Assembly (NCBI RefSeq): GCF_020532645.1
Contig: NZ_JAJAUZ010000013.1
Coordinates: 62,001 to 126,000 of the forward strand
From: Streptomyces bambusae
GTDB taxonomy: Bacteria > Actinomycetota > Actinomycetes > Streptomycetales > Streptomycetaceae
Length of the DNA stretch: 64,000 bases
Direction of reading: 5' to 3'
The notes beneath the pieces are model-generated. The model did not search any database. It had not been told where the DNA came from and was given only the letters and a program-made list of their open reading frames with translations. Position numbers and translations under genes: made by a program. Each line of letters starts with the position of its first letter. Within the stretch, counting starts at the first letter, position 1. This document shows, one piece after another, positions 24,504-33,248 of the stretch.

Positions 24504-25910
24504 TCAGATGCCGGCCGAGCGGACGGCCGAGACCGCCTTGCGGGCCGCGACCAGGACGGGGTCCCAGACGGGGGAGAACGGCGGCGCGTAGCCGAGGTCG
24601 AGTGCGGCGACCTGCTCGACGGTCAGGCCCGCCGTCAGCGCGACGGCCGCCACGTCGACCCGCTTCGCCGCCCCCGCCCCGCCGACGATCTGAACACCGA
24701 GCAGACGCCCGGTCCGCCGCTCGGCCAGCATCTTCACCGTCATCTCCGCCGCCCCGGGGTAGTAGCCCGCCGTGTTCGTCGACCGGATCGTCGAGGACAC
24801 GAAGCGCAGCCCGACCGCCAGCGCATCCTTCTCCCGCAGCCCCGTCCGCGCGATCTCCAGATCGCACACCTTGCTGACCGCGGTCCCGACCACGCCGGGG
24901 AAGGTCGCGTACCCGCCGCCGACCCCGGACCCGATCACCTGCCCGTGCTTGTTCGCGTGCGTCCCCAGCGCGATGTGCCGCGTCCGTCCCGCCACCAGGT
25001 CGAGGACCTCCACGCAGTCCCCGCCCGCCCACACGTTCTCGTGCCCCCGCACCCGCATCGACAGATCGGTCAGCAGCCCCCCGGAGTCGCCGAGCGGCAG
25101 CCCCGCCGCCCGCGCCAGCTCGGTGCGCGGCTCGACCCCCAGCCCGAGGACGACCACCGACGCCGGATACTCCGTGCCGTCGGCCGTCACCGCCGCCCGC
25201 ACCCGCCCGTCCGGACCCGTCGCGACCCGGGTGACCTCCGCCCGGGCGACCGTACGGATGCCCATCGCGTTCATCGCCCGGTGCACCAGCCCGCCCATGT
25301 CCGGGTCGAGCGTGGCCATCGGCTGCTCCCCCCGGTGCAGCACCGTCACCTCGTACCCGCGCCCCGTCAGCGCCTCGGCCATCTCCACGCCGATGTACCC
25401 GGCGCCGACCACGACCGCCCGCCGCTCCCGCCCGCCGGCCGGATCCGCGGCCTCCAGTCCGGCCAGGGTGTCCAGCAGCTCCTGCCCGTCGGCGAGGGTC
25501 TGCACCCCGTGCACCCCGGGGGCGTCGATCCCCGGCAGCGGCGGCCGCAGCGGACGGGCCCCGGTGGCCAGCACCAGCTTGTCGAAGCCGGTCCACTCCT
25601 CGGCCCCGGTGTCCAGATCGCGGGACCGCACCCGCTGCCCGGCCAGATCCAGCTCCACCACCTCGGTCCGCATCCGCAGCCCGATGTGCCGGGCCCGGTG
25701 CTGCTCCGGCGTACGGGCGATCAGGTCGTCCCGCTCGGGCACCGCCCCGCCGATCCAGTACGGGATCCCGCACGCCGAGTACGAGGTGAAGCCGGAGCGC
25801 TCGAAGGCCACGATCTCCAGCTCGTCGGGGCCCTTGAGCCGCCGGGCCTGGGACGCGGCGGACATGCCCGCCGCGTCGCCCCCGACCACCACCAGTCGTT
25901 CCGTCGCCAT
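24504..25910 (-). CDS. FAD-dependent pyridine nucleotide-disulfide oxidoreductase (CoA-disulfide reductase/NADH oxidase type)
   Basis: A 468-residue flavoprotein. The FAD motif VVVGGDAAGMSAA (7-19) is followed by the single redox-active Cys47 in GFTSYSACGIPYWIGG. This is the arrangement of CoA-disulfide reductases, NADH oxidases and NADH peroxidases, rather than the CxxxxC of glutathione reductases. A second dinucleotide fold VVVGAGYIGVEMAEAL binds NAD(P)H. VWAGGDCVEV gives the second FAD contact, and the C-terminal dimerisation domain starts near 345 (FPGVVGTAVSKVCDLE). ATG 25910 is chosen, with GGAGGG 12 nt upstream. Probably a thiol/disulfide or O2-reducing enzyme in the cytosol; the exact substrate is uncertain. 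Confidence 0.92.
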   Translation of the reverse strand: MATERLVVVGGDAAGMSAASQARRLKGPDELEIVAFERSGFTSYSACGIPYWIGGAVPERDDLIARTPEQHRARHIGLRMRTEVVELDLAGQRVRSRDLDTGAEEWTGFDKLVLATGARPLRPPLPGIDAPGVHGVQTLADGQELLDTLAGLEAADPAGGRERRAVVVGAGYIGVEMAEALTGRGYEVTVLHRGEQPMATLDPDMGGLVHRAMNAMGIRTVARAEVTRVATGPDGRVRAAVTADGTEYPASVVVLGLGVEPRTELARAAGLPLGDSGGLLTDLSMRVRGHENVWAGGDCVEVLDLVAGRTRHIALGTHANKHGQVIGSGVGGGYATFPGVVGTAVSKVCDLEIARTGLREKDALAVGLRFVSSTIRSTNTAGYYPGAAEMTVKMLAERRTGRLLGVQIVGGAGAAKRVDVAAVALTAGLTVEQVAALDLGYAPPFSPVWDPVLVAARKAVSAVRSAGI

Positions 25911-26003
25911 GCCGTGTCCCGTCCCTCCGCCGCAGCCGGACCCGTCGCCGGCCCTCCTGCGGAACACGCTACGGGGAACGGCCCTTCGGGCGCGTACGGC
26001 CCG

Positions 26004-27107
26004 TCAGACGTTCCCGGAGCCCGGACCGGAGCCGTCCTCGGAGCCGGCCCCGTCACCGGCGCCCGCCCCGGGCCCCTGCGGCGGGACCACCGGGACGGCC
26101 GGAGCCACCGGCGCCGCCGGACCCGCCGGCGCCCGCACCACCCACGGCCCGGCCGCTTCCCGCTCCGGCGCCGGACGGGACGGCCGCACCCGCCGGTACA
26201 GCCGCCCCAGCGGCCGCCGCAGCGCCACCAGCACCGCCGCCGGCACCAGGAACGGCAGCAGCGCGCCGAACACCAGCGTGATCCACCGCACCACCGCGAG
26301 GAACACCGACCAGCCGCCGGACAGCGCGTCCAGGAAGCCCGGCTCGGCCTCCTCCTTCTCTTCCGTCACCACCACCTTCGCCGGCTCGGAGACCGAGAGG
26401 GTGATCGTGGCCAGCGAGGTCCGGTCCTTCAGCGACTCCTGCTGCGTCAACAGGGACTCCAGGTCCGACTGGCGGCGGCTCAACTCGCTCTCCAGCATGA
26501 CCACATCGCTCAGCGCGTCGGCCCGCTCCATCATCTGCCGGACCCGGGCCACGCTCGCCTGCTGCGACTTGATCCGGCTCTCGACGTCCACCACCTGCTG
26601 GGTGACGTCCTGCGCGTTCACCGTCCGGCTCAGCAGCTTCCCGCTGCCCTCCAGCGCGCCGAGCACGTGGTCGAACCGGTCCGCCGGCACCCGCAGCGTC
26701 ACCTGGGACACCATCCCGCTGCCGGGGTTCCGCCGGCTGCTCTCGTTGCCGACGTACCCGCCCGCGTCCACCGCCGCCGCGCGCGCCGTGGCCAGCGCCT
26801 GCTGGGCACTCTTGGCCTCGATGGACAGGTTCGCCGTACGGATGATGTGCGAACGCACCGCCGGCGGCTTCGCCGGGGCGCCCGGCCGGGAAGCGGTCGT
26901 GCCGGAGCCCTTCGCGCCCGCGGCCGACTGCCCCGCCCGGTCGGCGGCCTCCGGTGCGGCCCCGCGGTCCGCCGCCTTGCCGCCGTTCGCGGCGGTGTCC
27001 GAGGCTCCGCAGCCGGTGAGTGCGAGCATCCCCGCGAGGGAGAGCGCCGCGAGACCGGTCGCGGCTCGTCCGGCGGCCGTACGGCCGGTGGTACGGGTGG
27101 TGTGCAT
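26004..27107 (-). CDS. DUF4349-domain lipoprotein
   Basis: A 367-residue membrane-anchored protein. The lipoprotein signal peptide ends in LTGC with Cys33 as the lipidation site. A low-complexity Ala/Gly linker follows to about residue 82, then DUF4349 (about 85-310) with RTANLSIEAKSAQQAL, VTLRVPADRFD and a coiled-coil region (about 175-235). A C-terminal transmembrane helix (about 265-290, LAVVRWITLVFGALLPFLVP) precedes an RRRVRPSRPAP basic stretch and a Pro/Gly tail. The family's role is unknown. The ATG is the only sensible start. It is divergent from cgoX with 139 bp between. Confidence 0.92.
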   Translation of the reverse strand: MHTTRTTGRTAAGRAATGLAALSLAGMLALTGCGASDTAANGGKAADRGAAPEAADRAGQSAAGAKGSGTTASRPGAPAKPPAVRSHIIRTANLSIEAKSAQQALATARAAAVDAGGYVGNESSRRNPGSGMVSQVTLRVPADRFDHVLGALEGSGKLLSRTVNAQDVTQQVVDVESRIKSQQASVARVRQMMERADALSDVVMLESELSRRQSDLESLLTQQESLKDRTSLATITLSVSEPAKVVVTEEKEEAEPGFLDALSGGWSVFLAVVRWITLVFGALLPFLVPAAVLVALRRPLGRLYRRVRPSRPAPEREAAGPWVVRAPAGPAAPVAPAVPVVPPQGPGAGAGDGAGSEDGSGPGSGNV

Positions 27108-27246
27108 GGGCTGCCCCCGAGGCGTCGGTTGTGCCGGTGTCTACCGTGTGCTGGTTCGACGTACAGAGCCCCGGGCCGGGTTGCCGTCCGCGGGTCCCGA
27201 ACCGGTCACGGTCCGGCCTCGGTACGGGAAATGAGACGATGCACCC

Positions 27247-28731
27247 ATGCAAGAAGCGGACGTGCGTACGGAATCCACCCGGCGGCCGGACCCCGGCGGC
27301 GCGCCCGGCCGGGTGCTCGTGATCGGCGGCGGCATCGCCGGCCTCGCCGCCGCGCACCGGCTGGTCGGCGCCGGTGCACAGGTGACCCTGCTGGAGGCCT
27401 CCGGGCGGCTCGGCGGCAAGCTGTACGCCGGCGAACTCGAAGGCCGGCCCGTCGACCTGGGCGCCGAGTCGATGCTCGCCCGCCGCCCCGAAGCCGTCGA
27501 ACTGGCCCGCGCCGTCGGCCTCGGCGACGCCCTCCAGCCGCCCGCCACCGCCACCGCCACCCTGTGGACCCGCGGCGCCCTGCGCCCGATGCCCACCGGC
27601 CACGTCATGGGCGTCCCCGGCGACCTCGCCCCGCTCGCCGCGTCCGGCGTGCTCACCGACGAGGGGCTGCGCCGCACCGCGCAGGACGCCGAACTGCCCG
27701 CCACCGAGATCGGCGAGGACGTCGCCGTCGGCGCGTACGTCGCCGCCCGGCTGGGCCGCGAGGTCGTCGACCGGCTCGTCGAACCCCTCCTCGGCGGGGT
27801 GTACGCCGGCGACGCCTACCGCATCTCGATGCGGGCCGCCGTGCCGAACCTGTTCGAGGCCGCACGCACCCACCGCAGCCTCGGCGAGGGCGTCCGCGAG
27901 ATCCAGCGCGCCGCCGCCGCGGCCCCCCGCGCGGCCGGCCCCGTCTTCCAGGGCATCGACGGGGGCATCGGCCGGCTGCCGCAGGCCGTCGCCGCCGCCT
28001 GCCGGGCCGCGGGCGCCGACCTGCGCACCGGCACCGCCGTACGCGAGCTGACCCGCACCGCCGACGGCTGGCGGGCCGTGACCGCGGCCGGCGAGGTCCT
28101 CGAAGCCGCCGCCGTGGTCCTCGCCGTGCCCGCCGGCCCGGCCGCCGCGCTGCTCGCCGGCACCGCCCCGGCCGCCGCGGCCGAGCTGCGCACCGTCGAG
28201 TACGCCTCCATGGCCCTGGTCACCATGGCCTTCCGCCGCACCGACCTGCCCGCCGCGCTCACCGGCCCCGGCGCCGGCAGCGGATTCCTCGTCCCGCCCG
28301 TCGACGGCCGGACGATCAAGGCCTCCACCTTCTCCAGCAACAAGTGGGCCTGGACCGGGAAGGCCGGGGGCGACCTGTTCCTGCTGCGCACCTCGGTCGG
28401 CCGGCACGGCGACGAGCGCGACCTCGCCCGCGAGGACGGCGAACTGGTCGGCATCTCCCTCACCGACCTGGGCGAGGCCGTCGGCCTGGCCGCGGAGCCG
28501 GTGGCGGCCACCGTCACCCGCTGGGACGGCGGCCTGCCCCAGTACCCCGTCGGCCACCTCGCCCGGGTGGCCCGGATCCGGGCCGGCGCGGCCGCCGTAC
28601 CGGGCCTCGCGGTGTGCGGCGCGGTCTACGACGGGGTGGGCATCCCGGCCGTGATCGGCAGCGCCCGGAAGGCCGCCGATGCGATCTTGGGCACCCTGGC
28701 GAAGAGCACCGATTCGGACACGGGACAATAG
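27247..28731 (+). CDS. cgoX: Coproporphyrinogen III oxidase (HemY/HemG-type flavoprotein)
   Basis: A 494-residue FAD enzyme, annotated hemG or hemY in older genomes. In Gram-positive bacteria it oxidises coproporphyrinogen III to coproporphyrin III. The ADP-binding fold is [17 protein letters not shown] (about 23-39), followed by [12 protein letters not shown] and the conserved [18 protein letters not shown]. The C-terminus has LPQYPVGHL and [16 protein letters not shown], the second FAD site. It ends 4 bp before the chdC start, so the two form an operon, and this pairing supports the coproporphyrin-dependent reading over protoporphyrinogen oxidase. The ribosome binding site is weak. Confidence 0.95.
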   Translation: MQEADVRTESTRRPDPGGAPGRVLVIGGGIAGLAAAHRLVGAGAQVTLLEASGRLGGKLYAGELEGRPVDLGAESMLARRPEAVELARAVGLGDALQPPATATATLWTRGALRPMPTGHVMGVPGDLAPLAASGVLTDEGLRRTAQDAELPATEIGEDVAVGAYVAARLGREVVDRLVEPLLGGVYAGDAYRISMRAAVPNLFEAARTHRSLGEGVREIQRAAAAAPRAAGPVFQGIDGGIGRLPQAVAAACRAAGADLRTGTAVRELTRTADGWRAVTAAGEVLEAAAVVLAVPAGPAAALLAGTAPAAAAELRTVEYASMALVTMAFRRTDLPAALTGPGAGSGFLVPPVDGRTIKASTFSSNKWAWTGKAGGDLFLLRTSVGRHGDERDLAREDGELVGISLTDLGEAVGLAAEPVAATVTRWDGGLPQYPVGHLARVARIRAGAAAVPGLAVCGAVYDGVGIPAVIGSARKAADAILGTLAKSTDSDTGQ

Positions 28732-28735
28732 GCAC

Positions 28736-29449
28736 ATGACTGCACCCGAGAAGATCCCCAACGCAGGGAAGAAGGCGAAGGACCTCAACGAGGTCATCCG
28801 CTACACCCTGTGGTCTGTCTTCAAGCTGCGGGACGTGCTCCCCGAGGACCGCGCCGGCTTCGCCGACGAGGTGCAGGAGCTGTTCGACCAGCTCGCCGCC
28901 AAGGACATCACGGTCCGCGGCACCTACGACGTCTCCGGCCTGCGCGCCGACGCCGACGTCATGATCTGGTGGCACGCGGAGACCGCCGACGAGCTGCAGA
29001 CCGCGTACAACCTGTTCCGCCGCACCCGGCTGGGGCGCGCGCTGGAGCCGGTCTGGTCGAACATGGCGCTGCACCGCCCCGCCGAGTTCAACAAGTCGCA
29101 CATCCCGGCGTTCCTGGCCGACGAGGTGGCCCGCGACTACGTCAGCGTGTACCCCTTCGTCCGCTCGTACGACTGGTACCTGCTGCCCGACGAGGACCGC
29201 CGCCGGATGCTCGCCGACCACGGCAAGATGGCCCGCGGCTTCCCGGACGTCCGCGCCAACACCGTCGCCTCCTTCTCGCTGGGCGACTACGAGTGGCTGC
29301 TGGCCTTCGAGGCCGACGAGCTGTACCGGATCGTCGACCTGATGCGTCACCTGCGCGCCTCCGAGGCCCGCATGCACGTCCGCGAAGAGGTCCCCTTCTT
29401 CACCGGGCGCCGCAAGTCCGTCGCCGACCTGGTGGCCGGACTCGCCTGA
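28736..29449 (+). CDS. chdC: Coproheme decarboxylase (HemQ)
   Basis: A 237-residue member of the chlorite dismutase-like superfamily. It decarboxylates coproheme to haem b using H2O2, the last step of the coproporphyrin-dependent pathway. The catalytic Tyr is residue 135 in [10 protein letters not shown], and the likely proximal haem-ligand His is residue 162 in [29 protein letters not shown] is characteristic of ChdC rather than chlorite dismutases, which carry an active-site Arg. ATG 28736 is 4 bp after cgoX and gives [20 protein letters not shown] hairpin terminator follows. Confidence 0.97.
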   Translation: MTAPEKIPNAGKKAKDLNEVIRYTLWSVFKLRDVLPEDRAGFADEVQELFDQLAAKDITVRGTYDVSGLRADADVMIWWHAETADELQTAYNLFRRTRLGRALEPVWSNMALHRPAEFNKSHIPAFLADEVARDYVSVYPFVRSYDWYLLPDEDRRRMLADHGKMARGFPDVRANTVASFSLGDYEWLLAFEADELYRIVDLMRHLRASEARMHVREEVPFFTGRRKSVADLVAGLA

Positions 29450-29469
29450 GACCTCCCCTGGGGGGACGG

Positions 29470-29505
29470 GCCGGAGGACCACTCCTGACACAAGTGGCCT
29501 CCGGC
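29470..29505. terminator. Terminator between chdC and the peptidase gene
   Basis: GCCGGAGG and CCTCCGGC, then CCACT and AGTGG after a one-base bulge, form a 13-bp stem with a 9-nt loop. It is shared by convergent genes. Confidence 0.7.
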
Positions 29506-29557
29506 GGATCGGGAGGCCCTGCCCCCGAAACGACGCAGCCGGACCCCGCCCGGAAGT

Positions 29558-31201
29558 TCAGACGCCCGGCGCCAGCACGCCCCCGCCCAGCGGGGGCGCT
29601 GCCGCCGTGCGGTCCAGCGACACCGGTGCGGGCTCCGGATGCGGCGCACACGCCGCCCGCCATCCCGGGATGCGGCCCGTGAGCAGATACCGCTCCACGT
29701 GCCGGTCCACACACGCGTTCAGCCCGCCGGCCACCCCGTGGGAGCCCGCCCGCCGCTCCGTGACCAGCGCCGCGCCGTGCAGCCGGCGCTGCAGCTCCAA
29801 CGCCCCCGGATACGGAGTCGCCCCGTCCCGCTCCGCCGCCACGATCAGGGTGTGCGGGAGAGCCCCCGGCCCGGTGCGCACGTCCACCGGCCGCGGCCGC
29901 GGCCCGTGCGGCCAGTACGCACACGGCAGGTTCGTCCACGCGTTGGCCCAGGTCTCGAACGGGGCCCCGGCCGCCAGCGCCGAATGGTCCCGGTCCCACC
30001 GGCGGAAGTCCGCCGGCCAGGGTGCGTCGTTGCACAGCACCGCCGTGTAGACGGCCGTCGCGTTCTCGTCCTCGGCCGCCGTCTGCGGGGACGGCGCCGC
30101 CTGCTCCGCCAGCGGGCCCGGATCGCCCGCCAGGAACGCGCTGAGCGCCGCCGCCCGCACCGCCCAGAAGCCGTCGTGGTACGCCGTCTTCAGGAACGCG
30201 GCCTGGAGTTCGCCGGTGCCGACCCGCCCGCCGGCCGGCCGCCGGGCCACCGCCGCCCGTACCTTCTCGTAGCTCGCCAGTACCGCCGCGGGGGTGCGCC
30301 CCAGCCGGTACACGGAATCGTGCCGGGCCACCCAGGCGCGGAAGTCGAACCAGCGCCGCTCGAACGCCCGTGACTGGTCGAGGTTGTTGAGGTACCAGAC
30401 CCGCGCCGGATCGGGGTTCACCGCCGAGTCGAACACCATCCGCCGCACCCGGCCCGGGTACAGGGTCGCGTACACCGCCCCGAGGTACGTGCCGTACGAG
30501 GCGCCCATGAAGGTCAGTTGCGGCTCGCCCAGCGCGGCCCGCAGGACGTCCAGGTCGCGGGCGTTGGCCCGCGTCGTGTAGTGGGGGAGGGCCGTGCCCG
30601 CGCGCCGCGCGCAGCCCTGCGCGTACGCCCGTGCCGCCGCCGTCCGGCGCTGCTTTTCGGCGGCCGTGGGGTGCGGCGGCACCTGGGTGGGGGAGGCGCC
30701 GGACACCGCCGGGTCCCGGCAGGACAGCGGGGCCGACCGGCCGACCCCGCGCGGGGCGTAGCCCACCAGGTCGTACGCGGCCGCCGTCCGCCGCCACTGC
30801 GGCAGCTCCGCGACCGCCGGGAACCACATGCCGGAGGCGCCGGGGCCGCCCGGGTTGAAGACCAGGGAGCCCTGGCGGCTGCCGGGCGGGCCGGACGCGG
30901 GGACCCGGCTGACGGTCAGCGTGATCCGGCGGCCGTCGGGACGGGCGTAGTCGAGCGGCACCTCCAGGCGCGCGCAGCGGAGTTCCGCGGGCAGGTCCTC
31001 CACGAGCGGGCAGCGGCCGAAGGCCAGCCCGGCGGTCGCCGCGCGGCGGGCGGCGCGCTCGGCACCGGCCTGCTCGGCGGCGGCTTGCAAGGCGGCGGCA
31101 GCGGCGGGGGCGGGGGGAGCGGCGGCCGTGGCGGGGGCGGGCGCGCCCAGGGCCAGGGAGAGCACCGTCGCGCCGGCCGCGCTCCGTACCAGCGTCCGCA
31201 T
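29558..31201 (-). CDS. Secreted alpha/beta-hydrolase, tripeptidyl aminopeptidase (Tap/SlpD-like)
   Basis: A 547-residue exported serine hydrolase. A Sec-type signal peptide (RTLVRSAAGATVLSLALG then APAPATAAA) is followed by the Tap family fold. NPGGPGASG forms the oxyanion region, LTFMGASYGTYLG holds the nucleophile Ser, AAERDGATP the Asp and AGSHGVAGG the His. The C-terminal cap ends with HVERYLLTGRIP. Streptomyces Tap enzymes remove N-terminal tripeptides from secreted proteins. The ATG at 31201 has GGAGGG 6 nt upstream. It is the last gene of a co-directional series beginning with the DUF692 enzyme, 98 bp after a TIGR04222 gene, so processing of products of that cluster is possible but unproven. 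Confidence 0.93.
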   Translation of the reverse strand: MRTLVRSAAGATVLSLALGAPAPATAAAPPAPAAAAALQAAAEQAGAERAARRAATAGLAFGRCPLVEDLPAELRCARLEVPLDYARPDGRRITLTVSRVPASGPPGSRQGSLVFNPGGPGASGMWFPAVAELPQWRRTAAAYDLVGYAPRGVGRSAPLSCRDPAVSGASPTQVPPHPTAAEKQRRTAAARAYAQGCARRAGTALPHYTTRANARDLDVLRAALGEPQLTFMGASYGTYLGAVYATLYPGRVRRMVFDSAVNPDPARVWYLNNLDQSRAFERRWFDFRAWVARHDSVYRLGRTPAAVLASYEKVRAAVARRPAGGRVGTGELQAAFLKTAYHDGFWAVRAAALSAFLAGDPGPLAEQAAPSPQTAAEDENATAVYTAVLCNDAPWPADFRRWDRDHSALAAGAPFETWANAWTNLPCAYWPHGPRPRPVDVRTGPGALPHTLIVAAERDGATPYPGALELQRRLHGAALVTERRAGSHGVAGGLNACVDRHVERYLLTGRIPGWRAACAPHPEPAPVSLDRTAAAPPLGGGVLAPGV

Positions 31202-31299
31202 CCCGCACCCTCCGAGCGTCAGTCGGACCATCGGATCGTCAGACCGCGATGGTTGACGGAACCTCAGGGGAAGTAAAGGAGCGGCCCCGGGTGTCGGCC

Positions 31300-32100
31300 T
31301 CAACGACCCCGATGCACCAGCCGCTTCCCCCGGCCGCAGGACAGCGCCGCCCGCAGCCCCGGGTCCGGCACCGCCGACGGCCCGCGGACCGCCACCGCCG
31401 TCAGCAGCCCGAGCTCGCCCTCCGCCGGGTCCTGCCGCCGGTCCCGGTCCAGACCGACCAGCAGCCGCTGGCCGGCCGGCGACGCCCACGGCGAGTGCGG
31501 CCGGGCCTCGAACCGCGAAATCGCCAGGCAGGACACCGTCAGCAGCAGCGGCAGCGCGAACCAGCAGGCCACCAGCGTCGGGTCGGCGCCGGCGCCGGAC
31601 AGCTGGGAGAGCGCCACCGCGGACAGCACGAGGATCAGCACGGTGGCCGCCCACACCGCCCGCACCCCCTCCTCGTACCCGGTGCGCACGGCGTCCGGTA
31701 CGGCCAGTCCGGCCGCGCCGAGCCGCTCGGCGAGCTCCCGCACCGGCGGGCAGCCGGCCGCAGCGGTGCGCACCGAGGCGACCGGGCACTGGCCGTCCGG
31801 GCCGAACGTGCCGAGCAGGGACCGCTCCAGCGGATCGCGGCCCACCGGGTCGACCACGGTCGCCCAGCCGGTGTGCGCGAGCAGCAGCCGGCCCTGCCGG
31901 GCCATCGACAGCAGCGCGAGGACGGCGACCCGCTGCGGGCCGCCGGCAAGGTAGGCGGCCTCGTAGAGGCTCAGTTCCCCGTGGTGCCGGACGGTGGCCC
32001 GGGGCGCGGGCTCGGCGGCCGCGCCGGCCGCGATCAGCAGCCGCCCGCAGGCGAACAGCGCCCCGGCCCAGGACACGAGCAGGAAGAGGACCCAGAACAT
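31300..32100 (-). CDS. TIGR04222-domain membrane protein, paralogue without Cys-rich tail
   Basis: A 266-residue membrane protein. Helix 1 (WVLFLLVSWAGALFACGRLL) is N-terminal. The TIGR04222 core (about residues 40-140) includes SLYEAAYLAGGPQRVAVLAL and RQGRLLLAHTG. Two more helices lie at about 147-195 (VWAATVLILVLSAVAL, ACWFALPLLLTVSCLA). It ends in a basic tail (SCGRGKRLVHRGR) with a single Cys instead of the Cys/Ser/Gly repeats of its neighbour. The start ATG 32100 lies 77 bp past the upstream TIGR04222 gene. It may be a non-substrate partner or a decayed copy. Function is unknown. Confidence 0.85.
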   Translation of the reverse strand: MFWVLFLLVSWAGALFACGRLLIAAGAAAEPAPRATVRHHGELSLYEAAYLAGGPQRVAVLALLSMARQGRLLLAHTGWATVVDPVGRDPLERSLLGTFGPDGQCPVASVRTAAAGCPPVRELAERLGAAGLAVPDAVRTGYEEGVRAVWAATVLILVLSAVALSQLSGAGADPTLVACWFALPLLLTVSCLAISRFEARPHSPWASPAGQRLLVGLDRDRRQDPAEGELGLLTAVAVRGPSAVPDPGLRAALSCGRGKRLVHRGR

Positions 32101-32177
32101 GCCGTGGTTCTACCTGCCGCCGGCGCGGCCCCCTCAGGTGTCCGCCGAGGCGTGAGCAGCTCGTGACGGACCCGTGA

Positions 32178-33248
32178 TCAGGAACTGCTGCTTCCGCAGC
32201 TCGAACCGGACGAACTGCCGCAACTGGAGCCGCTGCTGCAACTCGACCCGGACGACGAGCCGCACGATGACCCGGAGGATCCGGAGGATCCGGAGGACCC
32301 GCACGAGGACCCGGACGAGCCGCACGAGGAGCCGGAGCTGCTGCCGCAGCCGCTGCCCGTGCCCGGCCCGGGGTCGTTCGCCGCGCACCACACGACCACC
32401 GCGGCCTCGGCTCCCGTCCGGTGGTCCGAGGGCACGGCCGAGTGGCTGCGGGTCCGGCGGACCGGCGCCGCGGGGACGCGGTCGTCGCGGCTGCGGAGCA
32501 TCTGCGCCCGGAGCACCGGGTCGGGCAGCCGGGCCAGTCCGAACAGCGAGACCAGCACCACCGGGTCCCGGGAGGACAGGTGCGCGACCCGGTACGCGTT
32601 CAGCGCCCGCCGGCCCGCCGGTGTGACCCGGCGCCCCGCCGTGGCGTACACCGCCCCGCCCGCGATCAGGCCGAGGATCGCGGCCGGCGCCACCACCAGC
32701 AGCGGCGGCACCCCGAAGCCCGTGAACGGGTCGGCACTCGCCGCCTGGACCACGGTCAGCGCGAACGACACCGGCAGCAGGAGCAGGCAGGCGAACATCT
32801 GCGCCTTCGCCCGCCGCCGCCACGCGTCACCGCTGCCCGGCCGGGCCAGCAGGCCGCGCTCGGCGAGGTCGTCGCCGATCTCCTGGACCACCGGGTCGGC
32901 CATCGCGGCCGGCCGCAGCAGCCCCAGCGAGCCGTGCGGGCCCGCCTCGAACGTCCGGAGCACCACCCGCTGGACCGGGTCCGCGGCCCGGGCCCCCGGA
33001 CGGACCTGGACGATGCCGGGACCGCCCACCATCATCCGGCCGTCCTGGCAGAGAGCGACGACCGCGGAGTCGACGACCAGCCGCGGGCCGCCGGTCAGGA
33101 ACGCGGCCTCGGACAGGTCCCGGACCACCGGGTCCGACCCGGAGGCCCGCCGGGAGCGGGCCCGGACCGAGCCGATCCCGAGCAGCAGCGTGGAGGCGGC
33201 GATCGCCGCCCAGACGGCGAAACCGAGGAACATCAGCGGACCGCTCAC
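32178..33248 (-). CDS. TIGR04222-domain membrane protein with Cys/Ser/Gly-repeat tail (putative substrate of the DUF692 enzyme)
   Basis: A 356-residue protein. N-terminal helix [24 protein letters not shown]04222 core (about 45-150, [20 protein letters not shown]), two helices at about 165-212, and a ~75-residue linker with basic residues. The final ~58 residues are almost only Ser, Gly and Cys. Seven Cys (301, 309, 316, 329, 337, 343, 351) are separated by GSS-type runs of 5-12 residues, and the tail ends CGSSSS. Its GTG start overlaps the stop of the DUF692 gene by 4 bp. DUF692/MNIO enzymes are known to modify Cys in ribosomal peptides, so the tail is an attractive substrate. That link is inference from gene coupling and composition. 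Confidence 0.88.
   Translation of the reverse strand: MSGPLMFLGFAVWAAIAASTLLLGIGSVRARSRRASGSDPVVRDLSEAAFLTGGPRLVVDSAVVALCQDGRMMVGGPGIVQVRPGARAADPVQRVVLRTFEAGPHGSLGLLRPAAMADPVVQEIGDDLAERGLLARPGSGDAWRRRAKAQMFACLLLLPVSFALTVVQAASADPFTGFGVPPLLVVAPAAILGLIAGGAVYATAGRRVTPAGRRALNAYRVAHLSSRDPVVLVSLFGLARLPDPVLRAQMLRSRDDRVPAAPVRRTRSHSAVPSDHRTGAEAAVVVWCAANDPGPGTGSGCGSSSGSSCGSSGSSCGSSGSSGSSGSSCGSSSGSSCSSGSSCGSSSGSSCGSSSS
32272..32298. repeat. 9-bp tandem repeat (three copies) inside the Cys-rich tail
   Basis: CCGGAGGAT CCGGAGGAT CCGGAGGAC runs in frame and encodes Gly-Ser-Ser units on the minus strand. It marks repeat expansion within the tail, between Cys316 and Cys329. Confidence 0.8.
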
